Shown here: positions 1 through 8,819 of the stretch, piece by piece
Numbering within the stretch: the stretch's first letter is position 1
Layout of the letters: each line of letters opens with the position of its first letter
Assembly: GCA_963555705.1 (NCBI GenBank)
Contig: OY743177.1
Span: 55,696,096 to 55,760,095, forward strand
Direction: 5' to 3'
Source of the DNA: Ligustrum vulgare
Lineage: Eukaryota > Streptophyta > Magnoliopsida > Lamiales > Oleaceae
DNA: 64,000 nt
Translations under genes and position numbers: made by a program
The notes under the pieces: model-generated
Databases searched by the model: none
Told to the model about the DNA's origin: nothing
The model's input: the letters and a program-made list of their open reading frames with translations, nothing else

Positions 1-370
1 ATTTAAACATTATTTGGATACCTACTAAGTAAACATATTGAATCTTTTCACTCTATTTTCTATTGATCTTTGTTAATAATTCTGCAACTGTATTTTTTGT
101 TAAAAGATTTAATTTGTGTGTTCCTTGAGTGGTTCTAACATCTATTGCTCTTTCAATTTTATGATATTCATTTATTGCTACTTTTTCTCTTTTCCATATT
201 CTGTCTAATATTTCTCATTTTCCTATTTTCAAATCTAAAGATAATTTTTGTATCTTCCTGAACTTATTATTATCAAAAGTTACCTTTAATCTATAACATT
301 TTATTCATTCATATTCTTATTTATCTATGTTCTTATTTGCTTCTATTTCTTTATTCTGATTCTGATTCAT
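1..370 (-). pseudogene. Movement protein, 5' part (left-arm copy)
   Basis: The reverse complement matches the first 120 or so codons of the plus-strand movement protein gene that starts at 7005. The corresponding ATG is at 370. Several in-frame stops near 300-320 interrupt it, where the right arm is open. The gene is cut by the window edge, so the rest of this copy is not visible. It cannot encode movement protein as it stands. Confidence 0.8.
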
Positions 371-1692
371 TACTTTCTGAATCTGTTTCACTTATATAGA
401 CTTCTTGATCATAGTATTCTTCAATATCTGATATTTCACTTAGTTCACTTTCTATTTCTAGATATTCTTTTTTTAATATTTAAACTTTCTTTTTATTACA
501 ATTAGGGCTTATATGCCACATTTCTCCACAATTCCAACATTTACATTGACTTTTGTCTTTCTTATAAGTTTTATTTTTCAGTCTTTTATTTGGATTATAT
601 CTTCTTTTGTAATATCTTCTCTTATGTTTTATATATTTTTTCCTGAAATTTCTGAATTTTTTAAACTTTCTATTTTTATATTTTTTTTATTATTATTTTT
701 TCTTCTTTCAGGGTTACACCCCCATTGGGTAGGTTTTTCTATATTTTCACAACATATTCTGGTTAATTTTCCTGATTTCTTTAATAATTGTCGTGTTTGA
801 CATATATATGCTAATCTTTCAAATAGGAATTTTATTCTTGATCCTAATGTTCTAGGTGTTCCAGAGTTATCTCTAATAAATTTTTCAAATTCTATTTTAA
901 ATTATATTCCCCATGAACCTGGTAATTTATTGTAATACATATCTCTATATACTTCTTGATTTTCATTACTATAGAATTGGACACAATAGTATTCTTTAAA
1001 CTCACAAGTATATTCTTTGATTTTACACATATCACATATTGTTAAATTTATTAATCTTACTCTTGCATTATCTTTTTCTCTTATTGATTCTGCTTCAGAA
1101 TTACTTATCCAATTTTCTCCTAAAAATTCATCTGCAAAATAATCCACTAACTTTTCTATTCTTTTTCTATCTGATTTTATTAGTTCCGTTTGTACATTTC
1201 TTCTTATTAATGCTTTCGTATCACTACTTATTCCTTCCCACCAATTTCTAACATGTCCTTCAAAAGATGCTACTAAAAAATTTATCATTCTATCAGTATT
1301 TTCCCATGTATCATCTTTATTGTATAAAAAGAATAGTATCATTGAATCTGCCCAAGTTAATAAGGTTTTTTTAGTATCTATTTTACAATCCAAATCTAAT
1401 TTTGTTTCTCCATGATTAATAGGTTTATCATAATTATCATTTCGTTCAAACCTATCTTTATATTTATTCCCTCTAGGTGGTTGTCTATCTCTAATTATAT
1501 CATAATATTGCCGGTGTGGTTTACTATATAAAGGTGGATAACTTTCATCTGGATCTGGTAATTCTTGTTTAGAAGTTCCTATATGAGCATGGTTAGGTAC
1601 TCCTCCAGTATTCATTAAAACTTGGTATTCATTAAAATTTTCTATGCTTAATTGCTAAAATTTTCTATAAGCAAATTTAATTCTTCATTCAT
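351..1692 (-). pseudogene. Coat protein (left-arm copy)
   Basis: Matches the right-arm coat protein gene 5682-7024. The ATG equivalent is at 1692. Stops just after the start leave the longest open piece at 902-1615, which covers the conserved core with its NWWEGIS stretch. The C-terminal zinc knuckle lies at 498-545. Here the first knuckle Cys is kept (CKCWNC), whereas the right arm has Tyr there. This copy instead carries Trp in place of Gly before the His and Asn in place of Asp near the last Cys. The frame is broken between the core and the knuckle, as on the right. Confidence 0.85.
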
Positions 1693-2131
1693 TTTTGTCT
1701 TGTTCTTCTTCAATTTTTTCTTCAGCTTTTAATTTTCCTAAAGTTTTTTCTATTGATTTTTGAAATTCTAATTATTCGTCTAGTATTTTTTGTAATATGT
1801 TTCTCCTAAATTCATCATCCATACTTCTTACTTCTATTATAATTTTTTCTTGTTCGAAATGCTCATTTCCTATTCTAAGTATTTCTTTTTCTATTAGTTT
1901 TTTGTCTATTTTCTTATCTTTGATTTTATTATTTTCTTTGAATTCTCTTATCTCTAGTTTTAGTATATTTATATCATTTCTTACTTCTTTTAATTCATTT
2001 TTTACTTCTTGAACATCACTTATTAATGATTTTATTAATATTTTTAGATCTTCAATATATTCGCTTATTGATATTTTATACTCTTGGTTTTTGAGTTTTT
2101 TGTACCTTAAATAGTTTGTCATACATATCAT
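1685..2131 (-). pseudogene. Small coiled-coil ORF4 (left-arm copy)
   Basis: Copy of the plus-strand ORF at 5243-5689. It opens with the same MICMT start and the charged Lys/Glu/Ile-rich heptad pattern. A TAA at 1772-1774 removes the last third relative to the right arm. The 5' end overlaps the preceding ORF, as it does on the right. Function unknown; the composition suggests a coiled-coil virion-associated or assembly protein. Confidence 0.75.
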
Positions 2132-2630
2132 CTATTTTTATTTCTATCTTTTTGATTATTTCTTCTATTAATATGATTTTTCTTATTTTCTCATTTAATT
2201 TATCTATTTTTTCTATAATTATTCCAATTTTATCTTGATTAATTAATTCTCCTGACTTTATTTGGAATTCTTTTAAGATTTCTTCATCTATATTTTTAAC
2301 TTCTCCTATCATTTATTTTAATTCTTTGAATTGTATTGTTAGTTTATTTTGAATATTTTGTAATTTTTCTTTGATATTCATATCCTGTATATTTAATTGT
2401 TGTAATTCTTCAATGGCTAATTTATCTTGTAAATTTATGTTTTTATATGTTAGCCATAAAAATGCACTTATCCAATTTAATTGCATATTAAGAAATTCAT
2501 CTGATTCTCCCCATGAGCTTAGTGGTTGAAACATAGTTGTATTAGCTCATTTTATTTTGTAAGCTCCTACTGGTAAATTAATATTTTCTATTATTTGTTT
2601 TTCAAATTTTATTTCTGGAAATTCTGTCAT
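2076..2630 (-). pseudogene. Coiled-coil ORF3 (left-arm copy)
   Basis: Copy of the right-arm ORF at 4735-5298, with its ATG at 2630. A Gly codon (GGA on the right) has become TGA after about 25 codons. A TAA at 2313-2315 splits the remainder into an 73-codon and a 78-codon piece. The residue pattern (Ile/Leu/Lys/Glu heptads) is otherwise kept. Not translatable as one protein. Confidence 0.8.
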
Positions 2631-2637
2631 TAATTCT

Positions 2638-3054
2638 TCATTTGATATGCTCAACTTCTAATCTTAATTCCGTATCATATTTTACTTCTTTACAAAACAT
2701 TATATTATATTCACAAAATTCTTCAATTGATCTTAACATCGTTTTTCTTTTTTGTGCTCTATAACTTTTTATGTAATATTTTATTTCTCCAGTTATATCA
2801 TATTTTTCCATATTGATTTTTTCTTTGTTATTTATGATCATAAGTATATTAGGTAATTGTTTTAGAATTATATTAAAGTATTTTCTTTTACTTTCTAATG
2901 ATTTTAGTCTTAGAAATCCTTTTCTTTTTATATTTCTTTCTTCTATCATTTGGTCTGATATATTTCCTCTTTGTTCTATTATTGAATCTAATTTTTCATT
3001 TGTTTTCATATCTAGATATTTGATTAATAAGGGTTCTCCTCTATGATAATCCAT
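2638..3054 (-). CDS. Small basic ORF2 (left-arm copy)
   Basis: 138 codons from ATG 3054. It is identical to the right-arm ORF2 except for two substitutions and a premature stop where a Gly codon became TGA, which removes three C-terminal residues. The protein is strongly basic, rich in Lys, Arg, Ile and Leu. It overlaps ORF1 by 14 nt in the same way as on the right, which is typical of compact caulimovirid genomes. I recognise no domain. Nothing shows that it is expressed. Confidence 0.65.
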   Translation of the reverse strand: MDYHRGEPLLIKYLDMKTNEKLDSIIEQRGNISDQMIEERNIKRKGFLRLKSLESKRKYFNIILKQLPNILMIINNKEKINMEKYDITGEIKYYIKSYRAQKRKTMLRSIEEFCEYNIMFCKEVKYDTELRLEVEHIK

Positions 3055-3340
3055 TTCTATAATCTTTGTATAATTCTTCTAGTATATCTTTGTGGATTAA
3101 ATCTAATATTTCGTTTATGATAAAATCTTCTTTTATTATGTCGAAATTTATTAGATCATAAATGTATTTTCTTATATCTTTGTTTAAGTCTCTTAAAGTT
3201 CTCAAAATTTCTATTTTATAATTATCGGGTAATATTAATGTATGCATAATCATAAATCTTGATGTATAAACTATATATTTATTTTTAATTTGTGTTATAT
3301 AATATTTATTTTTAAGACTGTCATATGGGTCTGATACCAA
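3041..3340 (-). CDS. ORF1 (left-arm copy), open through the PBS
   Basis: 99 codons, differing from the right-arm ORF1 only by Asp versus Glu at codon 4. The frame is open from the primer binding site, but its first ATG is codon 29 (3256), so the true product may be about 71 residues. No domain recognised. Position right after the PBS matches the small first ORF of several caulimovirid genera. Confidence 0.55.
   Translation of the reverse strand: MVSDPYDSLKNKYYITQIKNKYIVYTSRFMIMHTLILPDNYKIEILRTLRDLNKDIRKYIYDLINFDIIKEDFIINEILDLIHKDILEELYKDYRNGLS
3328..3339 (-). promoter_or_regulatory. Primer binding site, initiator tRNA-Met (left arm)
   Basis: On the minus strand this reads TGGTATCAGACC, matching the canonical plant initiator tRNA-Met primer site at 11 of 12 positions. 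The right arm has the perfect form. It marks where minus-strand viral DNA synthesis would begin. Confidence 0.85.
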
Positions 3341-3588
3341 AGTGAGGGGGTGCTACTATGAGCGAACAAATATCAAATAAAATCATATAAACAAATTAAT
3401 TAAAAATATGTAAAGTTTTAAGGACTAAGTTGTAACTTTTCTAAAATTTAAGAGGCTTGGTTGAAATATGATATTTAAGGGTATTTGAGGTAGTTTATAG
3501 TGTTTAAAGCTATTTTGATGAATTGATAAAATTTTTGGCTATTTTTCCAAAGGGCCATTTTCATGTGGCCATTTTCATGGAATGCCAC

Positions 3589-3769
3589 GTCTGGCAACCA
3601 CGTTGAAATTTTTTTGGTTTTTTATTTGTGTTTTTTAAATTAGTTTAAAATGAAAAAAAGAAAATATGTGTGGTTAAAAAGTTATATGAGAAATTGTGTA
3701 AATTAATTTTTGCGTCTTTGTCAAAGGAAAAATATATTGTCACCACATTTTTTAATTGATATACTACAA
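3589..3769. other. Spacer between the two viral arms
   Basis: This is the only part of the palindrome centre without a clear inverted partner, and it would form the loop if the locus were transcribed through. It is AT-rich and has no ORF of note. At about 3650-3705 it holds a motif (GAAAATATGTGTGGTTAAAA and onward) that also occurs in the short dispersed MITE-like repeats at 14405-14520, 42283-42465 and 43620-43770. This suggests host repeat DNA rather than viral leader. Confidence 0.6.
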
Positions 3770-4023
3770 TATATTTGTGGTATACCATAGAAATTGCCAC
3801 ATGAAAATGGCCATTTGGAAAAATAGCCAAAAAATTTATCAATTCATCAAAATGGCCTTAAACACTATAAACTACCTCAAATACCCTTAAATATCATATT
3901 TCAACCAAGCCTCTTAAATTTTAGAAAAGTTACAACTTAGTCCTAAAACTTTACATATTTTTAATTAATTTGTTTATATGATTTTATTTGATATTTGTTC
4001 GCTCATAGTAGCACCCCCTCACT

Positions 4024-4323
4024 TTGGTATCAGAGCCATATGACAGTCTTAAAAATAAATATTATATAACACAAATTAAAAATAAATATATAGTTTATAC
4101 ATCAAGATTTATGATTATGCATACATTAATATTACCCGATAATTATAAAATAGAAATCTTGAGAACTTTAAGAGACTTAAACAAAGATATAAGAAAATAC
4201 ATTTATGATCTAATAAATTTCGACATAATAAAAGAAGATTTTATCATAAACGAAATATTAGATTTAATCCACAAAGATATACTAGAAGAATTATACAAAG
4301 ATTATAGAAATGGATTATCATAG
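4024..4323 (+). CDS. Viral ORF1, small protein of unknown function
   Basis: Open for 99 codons from a TTG inside the PBS; the first ATG is codon 29 at 4108. Some caulimovirids start ORF1 at a non-AUG codon, so the start is undecided. The product is rich in Ile, Tyr, Lys and Asp, with no recognisable domain, signal peptide or membrane segment. The stop overlaps the next ORF by 14 nt. The near-identical copy on the opposite arm argues that this frame was intact when the duplication formed. Confidence 0.6.
   Translation: MVSEPYDSLKNKYYITQIKNKYIVYTSRFMIMHTLILPDNYKIEILRTLRDLNKDIRKYIYDLINFDIIKEDFIINEILDLIHKDILEELYKDYRNGLS
4025..4036 (+). promoter_or_regulatory. Primer binding site, initiator tRNA-Met (right arm)
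   Basis: TGGTATCAGAGC is the perfect complement of the 3' end of plant initiator tRNA-Met, used by Caulimoviridae and many plant LTR retrotransposons. It sits just upstream of the viral ORFs. No LTR of matching sequence is found downstream of RNase H and there is no integrase, which favours the viral reading. Confidence 0.9.
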
Positions 4324-4735
4324 AGGAGAACCCTTATTAATCAAATATCTAGATATGAAAACAAATGAAAAATTAGATTCAATAATAGAACAAAGAAGAA
4401 ATATATCAGACCAAATGATAGAAGAAAGAAATATAAAAAGAAAAGGATTTCTAAGACTAAAATCATTAGAAAGTAAAAGAAAATACTTTAATATAATTCT
4501 AAAACAATTACCTAATATACTTATGATCATAAATAACAAAGAAAAAATCAATATGGAAAAATATGATATAACTGGAGAAATAAAATATTACATAAAAAGT
4601 TATAGAGCACAAAAAAGAAAAACGATGTTAAGATCAATTGAAGAATTTTGTGAATATAATATAATGATATGTAAAGAAGTAAAATATGATACAGAATTAA
4701 GATTAGAAGTTGAGCATATCAAAGGAAAAATTTAA
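4310..4735 (+). CDS. Viral ORF2, basic protein of unknown function
   Basis: 141 codons from ATG 4310, which lies inside ORF1. The C-terminal stop TAA shares its last base with the ATG of ORF3 (TAATG at 4733-4737), a coupling typical of viral polycistronic RNA. The protein is basic (many Lys and Arg), mostly helical by composition, with Cys in the last 30 residues. I do not recognise a family. Confidence 0.65.
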   Translation: MDYHRGEPLLIKYLDMKTNEKLDSIIEQRRNISDQMIEERNIKRKGFLRLKSLESKRKYFNIILKQLPNILMIINNKEKINMEKYDITGEIKYYIKSYRAQKRKTMLRSIEEFCEYNIMICKEVKYDTELRLEVEHIKGKI

Positions 4736-5298
4736 TGACAGAATTTCCAGAAATAAAATTTGAAAAACAAATAATAGAAAATATTAATCTACCAGTAGGA
4801 TCTTACCAAATAAAAGGAGCAAATACAACTATGTTTCAACCATTAAGATCATGGAGAGAATCCGATGAATTTCTTAATATGCAATTAAATTGGATAAGTG
4901 CATTTTTATGGCAAACATATAAAAACATAAATTTACAAGATAAATTAGCCATTGAAGAATTACAACAATTAAATATACATGATATGAATATCAAAGAAAA
5001 ATTACAAAATATTCAAAATAAACTAACAATACAATTCAAGGAATTAAAAGAAATGATAGGAGAAGTTAAAAATATAGATGAAGAAATCTTAAAAGAATTT
5101 CAAAGAAAGTCAGGAGAATTAATTAATCAAGATAAAATTGAAATAATTATAGAAAAAATAGATAAATTAAATGAGAATATAAGAAAAAATGAAAACGAAA
5201 AAATTATAGAAGAAAAAATCAAAAATATAGAAATAAAAATAGATGATATGTATGACAGACTATTTAAGGTACAAAAAACTCAAAAACCAAGAGTATAA
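4735..5298 (+). CDS. Viral ORF3, coiled-coil protein (virion-associated type?)
   Basis: 187 codons. The N-terminal 70 residues hold a mixed segment with several Trp and Phe. From about residue 70 to the end the sequence is nearly all Lys/Glu/Ile/Leu/Asn in a heptad-like rhythm, predicting a long coiled coil. Caulimoviridae encode small coiled-coil virion-associated proteins just upstream of the structural genes, so that role is plausible by position. It overlaps ORF4 by 56 nt. Confidence 0.65.
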   Translation: MTEFPEIKFEKQIIENINLPVGSYQIKGANTTMFQPLRSWRESDEFLNMQLNWISAFLWQTYKNINLQDKLAIEELQQLNIHDMNIKEKLQNIQNKLTIQFKELKEMIGEVKNIDEEILKEFQRKSGELINQDKIEIIIEKIDKLNENIRKNENEKIIEEKIKNIEIKIDDMYDRLFKVQKTQKPRV

Positions 5299-5689
5299 AA
5301 TGTCAATGAGCGAATATATTGAAAATCTAAAAATATTAATAAAATCATTGATAGGTGATGTTCAAGAAGTAAAAAATGAATTAAAAGAAGTAAGAAATGA
5401 TATAAATATACTAAAACTAGAAATTAGAGAATTCAAAGAAAATAATAAAACCAAAGATAAGAAAATAGATAAAAAATTCATAGAAAAAGAAATACTTAGA
5501 ATAGGAAAAATGCATTTCGAACAAGAAAAAATTATAATAGAAGCAGGAAGTATGGATGATGAATTCAGGAGAAACATATTACCAAAAATATTAGAGGAAG
5601 AATTAGAATTACAAAAATCTATAGAAAAAACTTTAGGAAAATTAAAAGCTGAAGAAAAAATTGAAGAAGACCGAGACAAAAATGAATGA
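5243..5689 (+). CDS. Viral ORF4, coiled-coil protein
   Basis: 148 codons starting MICMT inside ORF3 in another frame and ending 8 nt inside the coat protein gene (ATG 5682). It is dominated by Lys, Glu, Ile and Asn with clear heptads at residues 20-75 and 100-145, and ends very acidic. No enzyme motif. The tight overlaps on both sides are the best evidence that it is a real viral gene. Function unknown. Confidence 0.6.
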   Translation: MICMTDYLRYKKLKNQEYKMSMSEYIENLKILIKSLIGDVQEVKNELKEVRNDINILKLEIREFKENNKTKDKKIDKKFIEKEILRIGKMHFEQEKIIIEAGSMDDEFRRNILPKILEEELELQKSIEKTLGKLKAEEKIEEDRDKNE

Positions 5690-7024
5690 AGAATTAGATT
5701 TGCTTAAAGAAAATTTTGACCAGTTAAGCATAGAAAATTTTGATGAATACCAAGTTTTAATGAATATTGGAGGAGCACCTAACCCTGCTCCTATAGGAAC
5801 TTCTAAACAAGAATTACCAGATCCAAATGAAAGTTATGCACCCTTATATAGTAAACCACACCGGCAATATTATGATAGAATTAGAGATGGACAACCACCT
5901 AGGAGAAATAAATATAAAGATAGGTTTGAACCAAATAATAATTATGATAAACCTATTAATCATGGAGGAACAAAATTAGATTTGGATTGTAAAATAGATA
6001 CTAAAAAAGCCTTATTAAACTGGGCAGATTCAATGATACTATTATTTTTATACAATAAAGATGATACATGGGAAAATACTGATAGAATGATAAATTTTTT
6101 AGTAGCATCTTTTGAAGGACATGTTAAAAATTGGTGGGAAGGAATAAGTAGTGATACGAAAGCATTAATAAGAAGAAATGTACAAACGGAACTAATAAAA
6201 TCAGATAGAAAAGGAATAGAAAAGTTAGTGGATTATTTTGCAGATGAATTTTTAGGAGAAAATTGGATAAGTAATTCTGAAGCAGAATCAATAAGAGAAA
6301 AAGATAATGCAAGAGTAAGATTAATAAATTTAACAATATGTGATATGTGTAAAATCAAAGAATATACTTGTGAGTTTAAAGAATACTATTGTGTCCAATT
6401 CTATAGTAATGAAAATCAAGAAGTATATAGAGATATGTATTACAATAAATTACCAGGTTCATGGGGAATATAATTTAAAATAGAATTTGAAAAATTTATT
6501 AGAGATAACCCTGGAACACCTAGAACATTAGGATCAAGAATAAAATTCCTATTTGAAAGATTAGCATATATATGTCAACAACGACAATTATTAAAGAAAT
6601 CAGGAAAATTAACCAGAATATGTTGTGAAAATATAGAAGAACCTACCCAATTGAGGTGTAACCCTGAAAGAAGAAAAAATAATAATAAAAAAAATATAAA
6701 AATAGAAAGTTTAAAAAATTCAGAAACTTCAGGAAAAAATATATAAAACATAAGAGAAGATATTACAAAAGAAGATATAATCCAAATAAAAGACTGAAAA
6801 ATAAAACTTATAAGAAAGACAAAAGTCAATGTAAATATTGGAATTGTGGAGAAATGGGACATATAAGCCCTGATTGTAATAAAAAGAAGGTTAAAATATT
6901 ACAAAAGGAATATCTAGAAATAGAAAGTGAACTAAGTGAAATATCAGACATTGAAGAATACTATGATCAAGAAGTTTATATAAGTGAAACAGATTCAGAA
7001 AGTAATGAATCAGAATCAGAATAA
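5682..7024 (+). pseudogene. Coat protein with C-terminal zinc knuckle, broken
   Basis: The N-terminal half (5682-6473) is open. It contains a Pro-rich leader followed by the conserved caulimovirid capsid core, recognisable by a Trp/Phe-rich stretch around NWADSM and by SFEGHVKNWWEGIS. A TAA at 6471-6473 ends the frame. The reading continues in frame 0 to about 6740 and then resumes in frame 2, where a basic region leads to the zinc knuckle (6830-6877) and an acidic Ser/Glu tail ending at TAA 7022-7024. In the knuckle the first Cys is Tyr (CKYWNC), so metal binding would be lost. The last 20 nt overlap the movement protein ORF. In infection this protein would form the capsid and bind the viral RNA. 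Confidence 0.85.
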
Positions 7025-7895
7025 AGAAATAGAAGCAAATAATAACATAAATAAACAAGAATACGAAGGAATAGAATGTTATGGATTAAAGGTAACTTTT
7101 GATAATAATAAGTTCAGGAAGATACAAAAATTATCTTTAGATTTGAAAATAGGAAAATGGGAAATATTAAATAGAATATGGAAAAGACAAAAAGTAGCAA
7201 TAAATGAATATCATAAAATTGAAAGGGTAATAGATGTTAGAACCACTCAAGGAACACACAAATTAAATCTTTTAAAAAAAAATACAGTTGCAGAATTATT
7301 AATAAAGATCAATAGAAAACAAAGTGAAAAAATTCAATATGTTTACTTAGCAGGTATCCAAATAATGTTTAAATCCCTGTTTAGAGAAGGATTAGATTCA
7401 CCTTTAACTGTAAGTTTACATGATGGAAGAATTATAAATTTAAAAGACAGTCATTTAGGAACAGTAGAAGGAAATCTAGCATATAAGAAACTAATATTTA
7501 CATATTACCCAAAATATTGTATATCATTAAAAAATAGAAATTTTAATGAAGTTTTAGGATTACACTTCAAATTACATAAAGATGATATAATGGAATCAGG
7601 AGATAAAATTATGACTATAGAATACAGAGCATTATACACAATTACTAATTCTAATTATGGAAACATTTATTCTAAAAAACCATATATTGAAATTCATAAA
7701 GAATGTAAAGATTTTGGTAAAGTTGTAGAACCAGATAAACAAATAAGTTTAGTTCCAAGAAACTATGAACTTACTATAACAAAAAATAAACCAGAAATCA
7801 TAGAGTTACGAGAAGAAGAATACCCTAATAATAACATAACATTTGAAGATGGCAGATTAATTATGAGATCAGCAAGTTTACCTAATAGAAAATAA
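7005..7895 (+). CDS. Movement protein, 30K superfamily
   Basis: About 297 codons from ATG 7005 (open upstream to 6984 in the same frame). The central region has the 30K-type core: an alternating hydrophobic stretch, then a conserved Asp in SLHDGRIINLKDSHLGT, then GNLAYKKLIFTYYPKYC, which resembles the corresponding stretch of caulimovirid movement proteins. Such proteins modify plasmodesmata for cell-to-cell spread. Here it follows the coat protein, the order reported for cavemo- and solendovirus-like genomes; badnaviruses have the reverse. The frame ends at TAA 7893-7895 but the same frame goes on into a protease-like domain. Confidence 0.8.
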   Translation: MNQNQNKEIEANNNINKQEYEGIECYGLKVTFDNNKFRKIQKLSLDLKIGKWEILNRIWKRQKVAINEYHKIERVIDVRTTQGTHKLNLLKKNTVAELLIKINRKQSEKIQYVYLAGIQIMFKSLFREGLDSPLTVSLHDGRIINLKDSHLGTVEGNLAYKKLIFTYYPKYCISLKNRNFNEVLGLHFKLHKDDIMESGDKIMTIEYRALYTITNSNYGNIYSKKPYIEIHKECKDFGKVVEPDKQISLVPRNYELTITKNKPEIIELREEEYPNNNITFEDGRLIMRSASLPNRK

Positions 7896-8321
7896 TTAGG
7901 AGAAACAAGTAATACAAAAGAAATAAAACTTAATAGAAATGCTGGAAATATGAAAATAGAAGGTGAATATTTTAATGGAATAGAGCATATAAAATGATCA
8001 AATATATTAATTGACACATGAGCTAGTGAATGTCATATAACTTGAAATAGAAATAAATGACTAATATCTCAAAGAACTGATCCATATAGATATATAAATT
8101 TTGATGGACAAGTACATATGACTGAACTTGAAGTAAAAGTACCAATAAAAATAGGAGGAATAAATCTCCTAGTAGCATGTCATGTAGATAGTAGTATGGT
8201 AAATCCTCATGTATTATTAGGAATGAGCTTTCTAGATGAACTAGAAGATTATAGTATAAAACGTGAAGGATTATATATAACTCATAATGGCCAAACTATA
8301 CTATGCAGAAAAGCTGAATAA
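7896..8321 (+). pseudogene. First retropepsin-like domain, broken by stops
   Basis: Same frame as the movement protein after its TAA. Four TGA codons lie at 7995, 8019, 8043 and 8058. The second sits exactly where the catalytic triad Asp-Thr-Gly would have its Gly: the codons read Asp, Thr, stop, Ala, Ser. From ATG 8118 a 67-codon open stretch carries HVLLGMSFLDEL, the Ile/Leu-Gly-x-x-Phe-Leu flap-side signature of retroviral-type aspartic proteases. It ends at a TAA directly followed by the ATG of the next ORF. The domain identity is inferred from these two motifs in the correct order and spacing. Confidence 0.6.
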
Positions 8322-8819
8322 ATGAATAATCAAATAAGTTTTCCATTAGCCGTTTATATACAAGTTACAATTGTTGAAACAAATATAACAACATGTGCAT
8401 TAATTGACACGGGAAGTGATATAACAATATTCAAAAGTTTCTTAATAAAATCATGGAATACTAATGGAAAGATAAAAATTACAGGAGTAACAGGAAAAAG
8501 TACCCATATAATTAATAGTGCTGATAAAATTGATATAATACTTGGGAGTAAACAAATAGTTATAAATAAAATATATAATTATAACAACTTAGAATGTGAT
8601 ATATTACTAGGAAATGACTTTATTCAACAATTTCAATATTATAAACAAAATAATTACATGATAATGTTGCAAACACCTTGTGCACATTTACTAGAAATAC
8701 CAAGAGAATTTAGACCTTACAGAGTTCAGCCAACACAGCGTGGTGATAAATGGGAGAAAAAACTAATTACACAAAATGAAATAAAAAATAAAAGAATAAT
8801 GTATAAAAAAAAATCTTAA
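8322..8819 (+). CDS. Aspartic protease (second retropepsin domain), start of pol
   Basis: 165 codons from ATG 8322. The catalytic motif ALIDTGSDITIF is intact near residue 28, and CDILLGNDFI near residue 97 is the second signature. This is the expected position for the protease that releases RT-RNase H. The frame ends at 8817-8819 just after a run of nine A (8805-8813). The RT frame resumes one base off, so protease and RT are now separated by a probable homopolymer indel. Confidence 0.8.
   Translation: MNNQISFPLAVYIQVTIVETNITTCALIDTGSDITIFKSFLIKSWNTNGKIKITGVTGKSTHIINSADKIDIILGSKQIVINKIYNYNNLECDILLGNDFIQQFQYYKQNNYMIMLQTPCAHLLEIPREFRPYRVQPTQRGDKWEKKLITQNEIKNKRIMYKKKS

Larger units (their letters stand above)
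1..3588 (-). repeat. Left arm of a head-to-head inverted duplication of an endogenous caulimovirid
   Basis: The reverse complement of this stretch reads almost base for base as the sequence from about 3770 to 7373. The match runs from the left window edge (equivalent to about 7373) through the viral ORFs and PBS and into the non-coding flank, ending near 3588. The arm is therefore at least 3.6 kb and continues outside the window. Gene order on the minus strand is ORF1, ORF2, ORF3, ORF4, coat protein, start of movement protein. It carries more stops than the right arm, but the 99-residue ORF1 differs at only one residue, so the duplication is young compared with the retroelement decay nearby. 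The match and orientation are seen directly. How the inversion arose is not visible. Confidence 0.95.
3770..7373 (+). repeat. Right arm of the inverted duplication
   Basis: Inverted partner of 1-3588. The match starts in the non-coding flank (about 3770), passes the PBS at 4025 and ends inside the movement protein gene at about 7373 only because the left arm meets the window edge. Beyond that point the right copy continues as unduplicated viral sequence as far as this window shows. Confidence 0.95.

Noticed and set aside
513..800. Phe/Ile/Leu-rich plus-strand ORFs opposite viral genes (also 1039, 1797, 2813 and their minus-strand counterparts)
   Set aside because: Antisense shadows of AT-rich viral genes; they look like membrane proteins only because poly-Lys codons read as Phe on the other strand.
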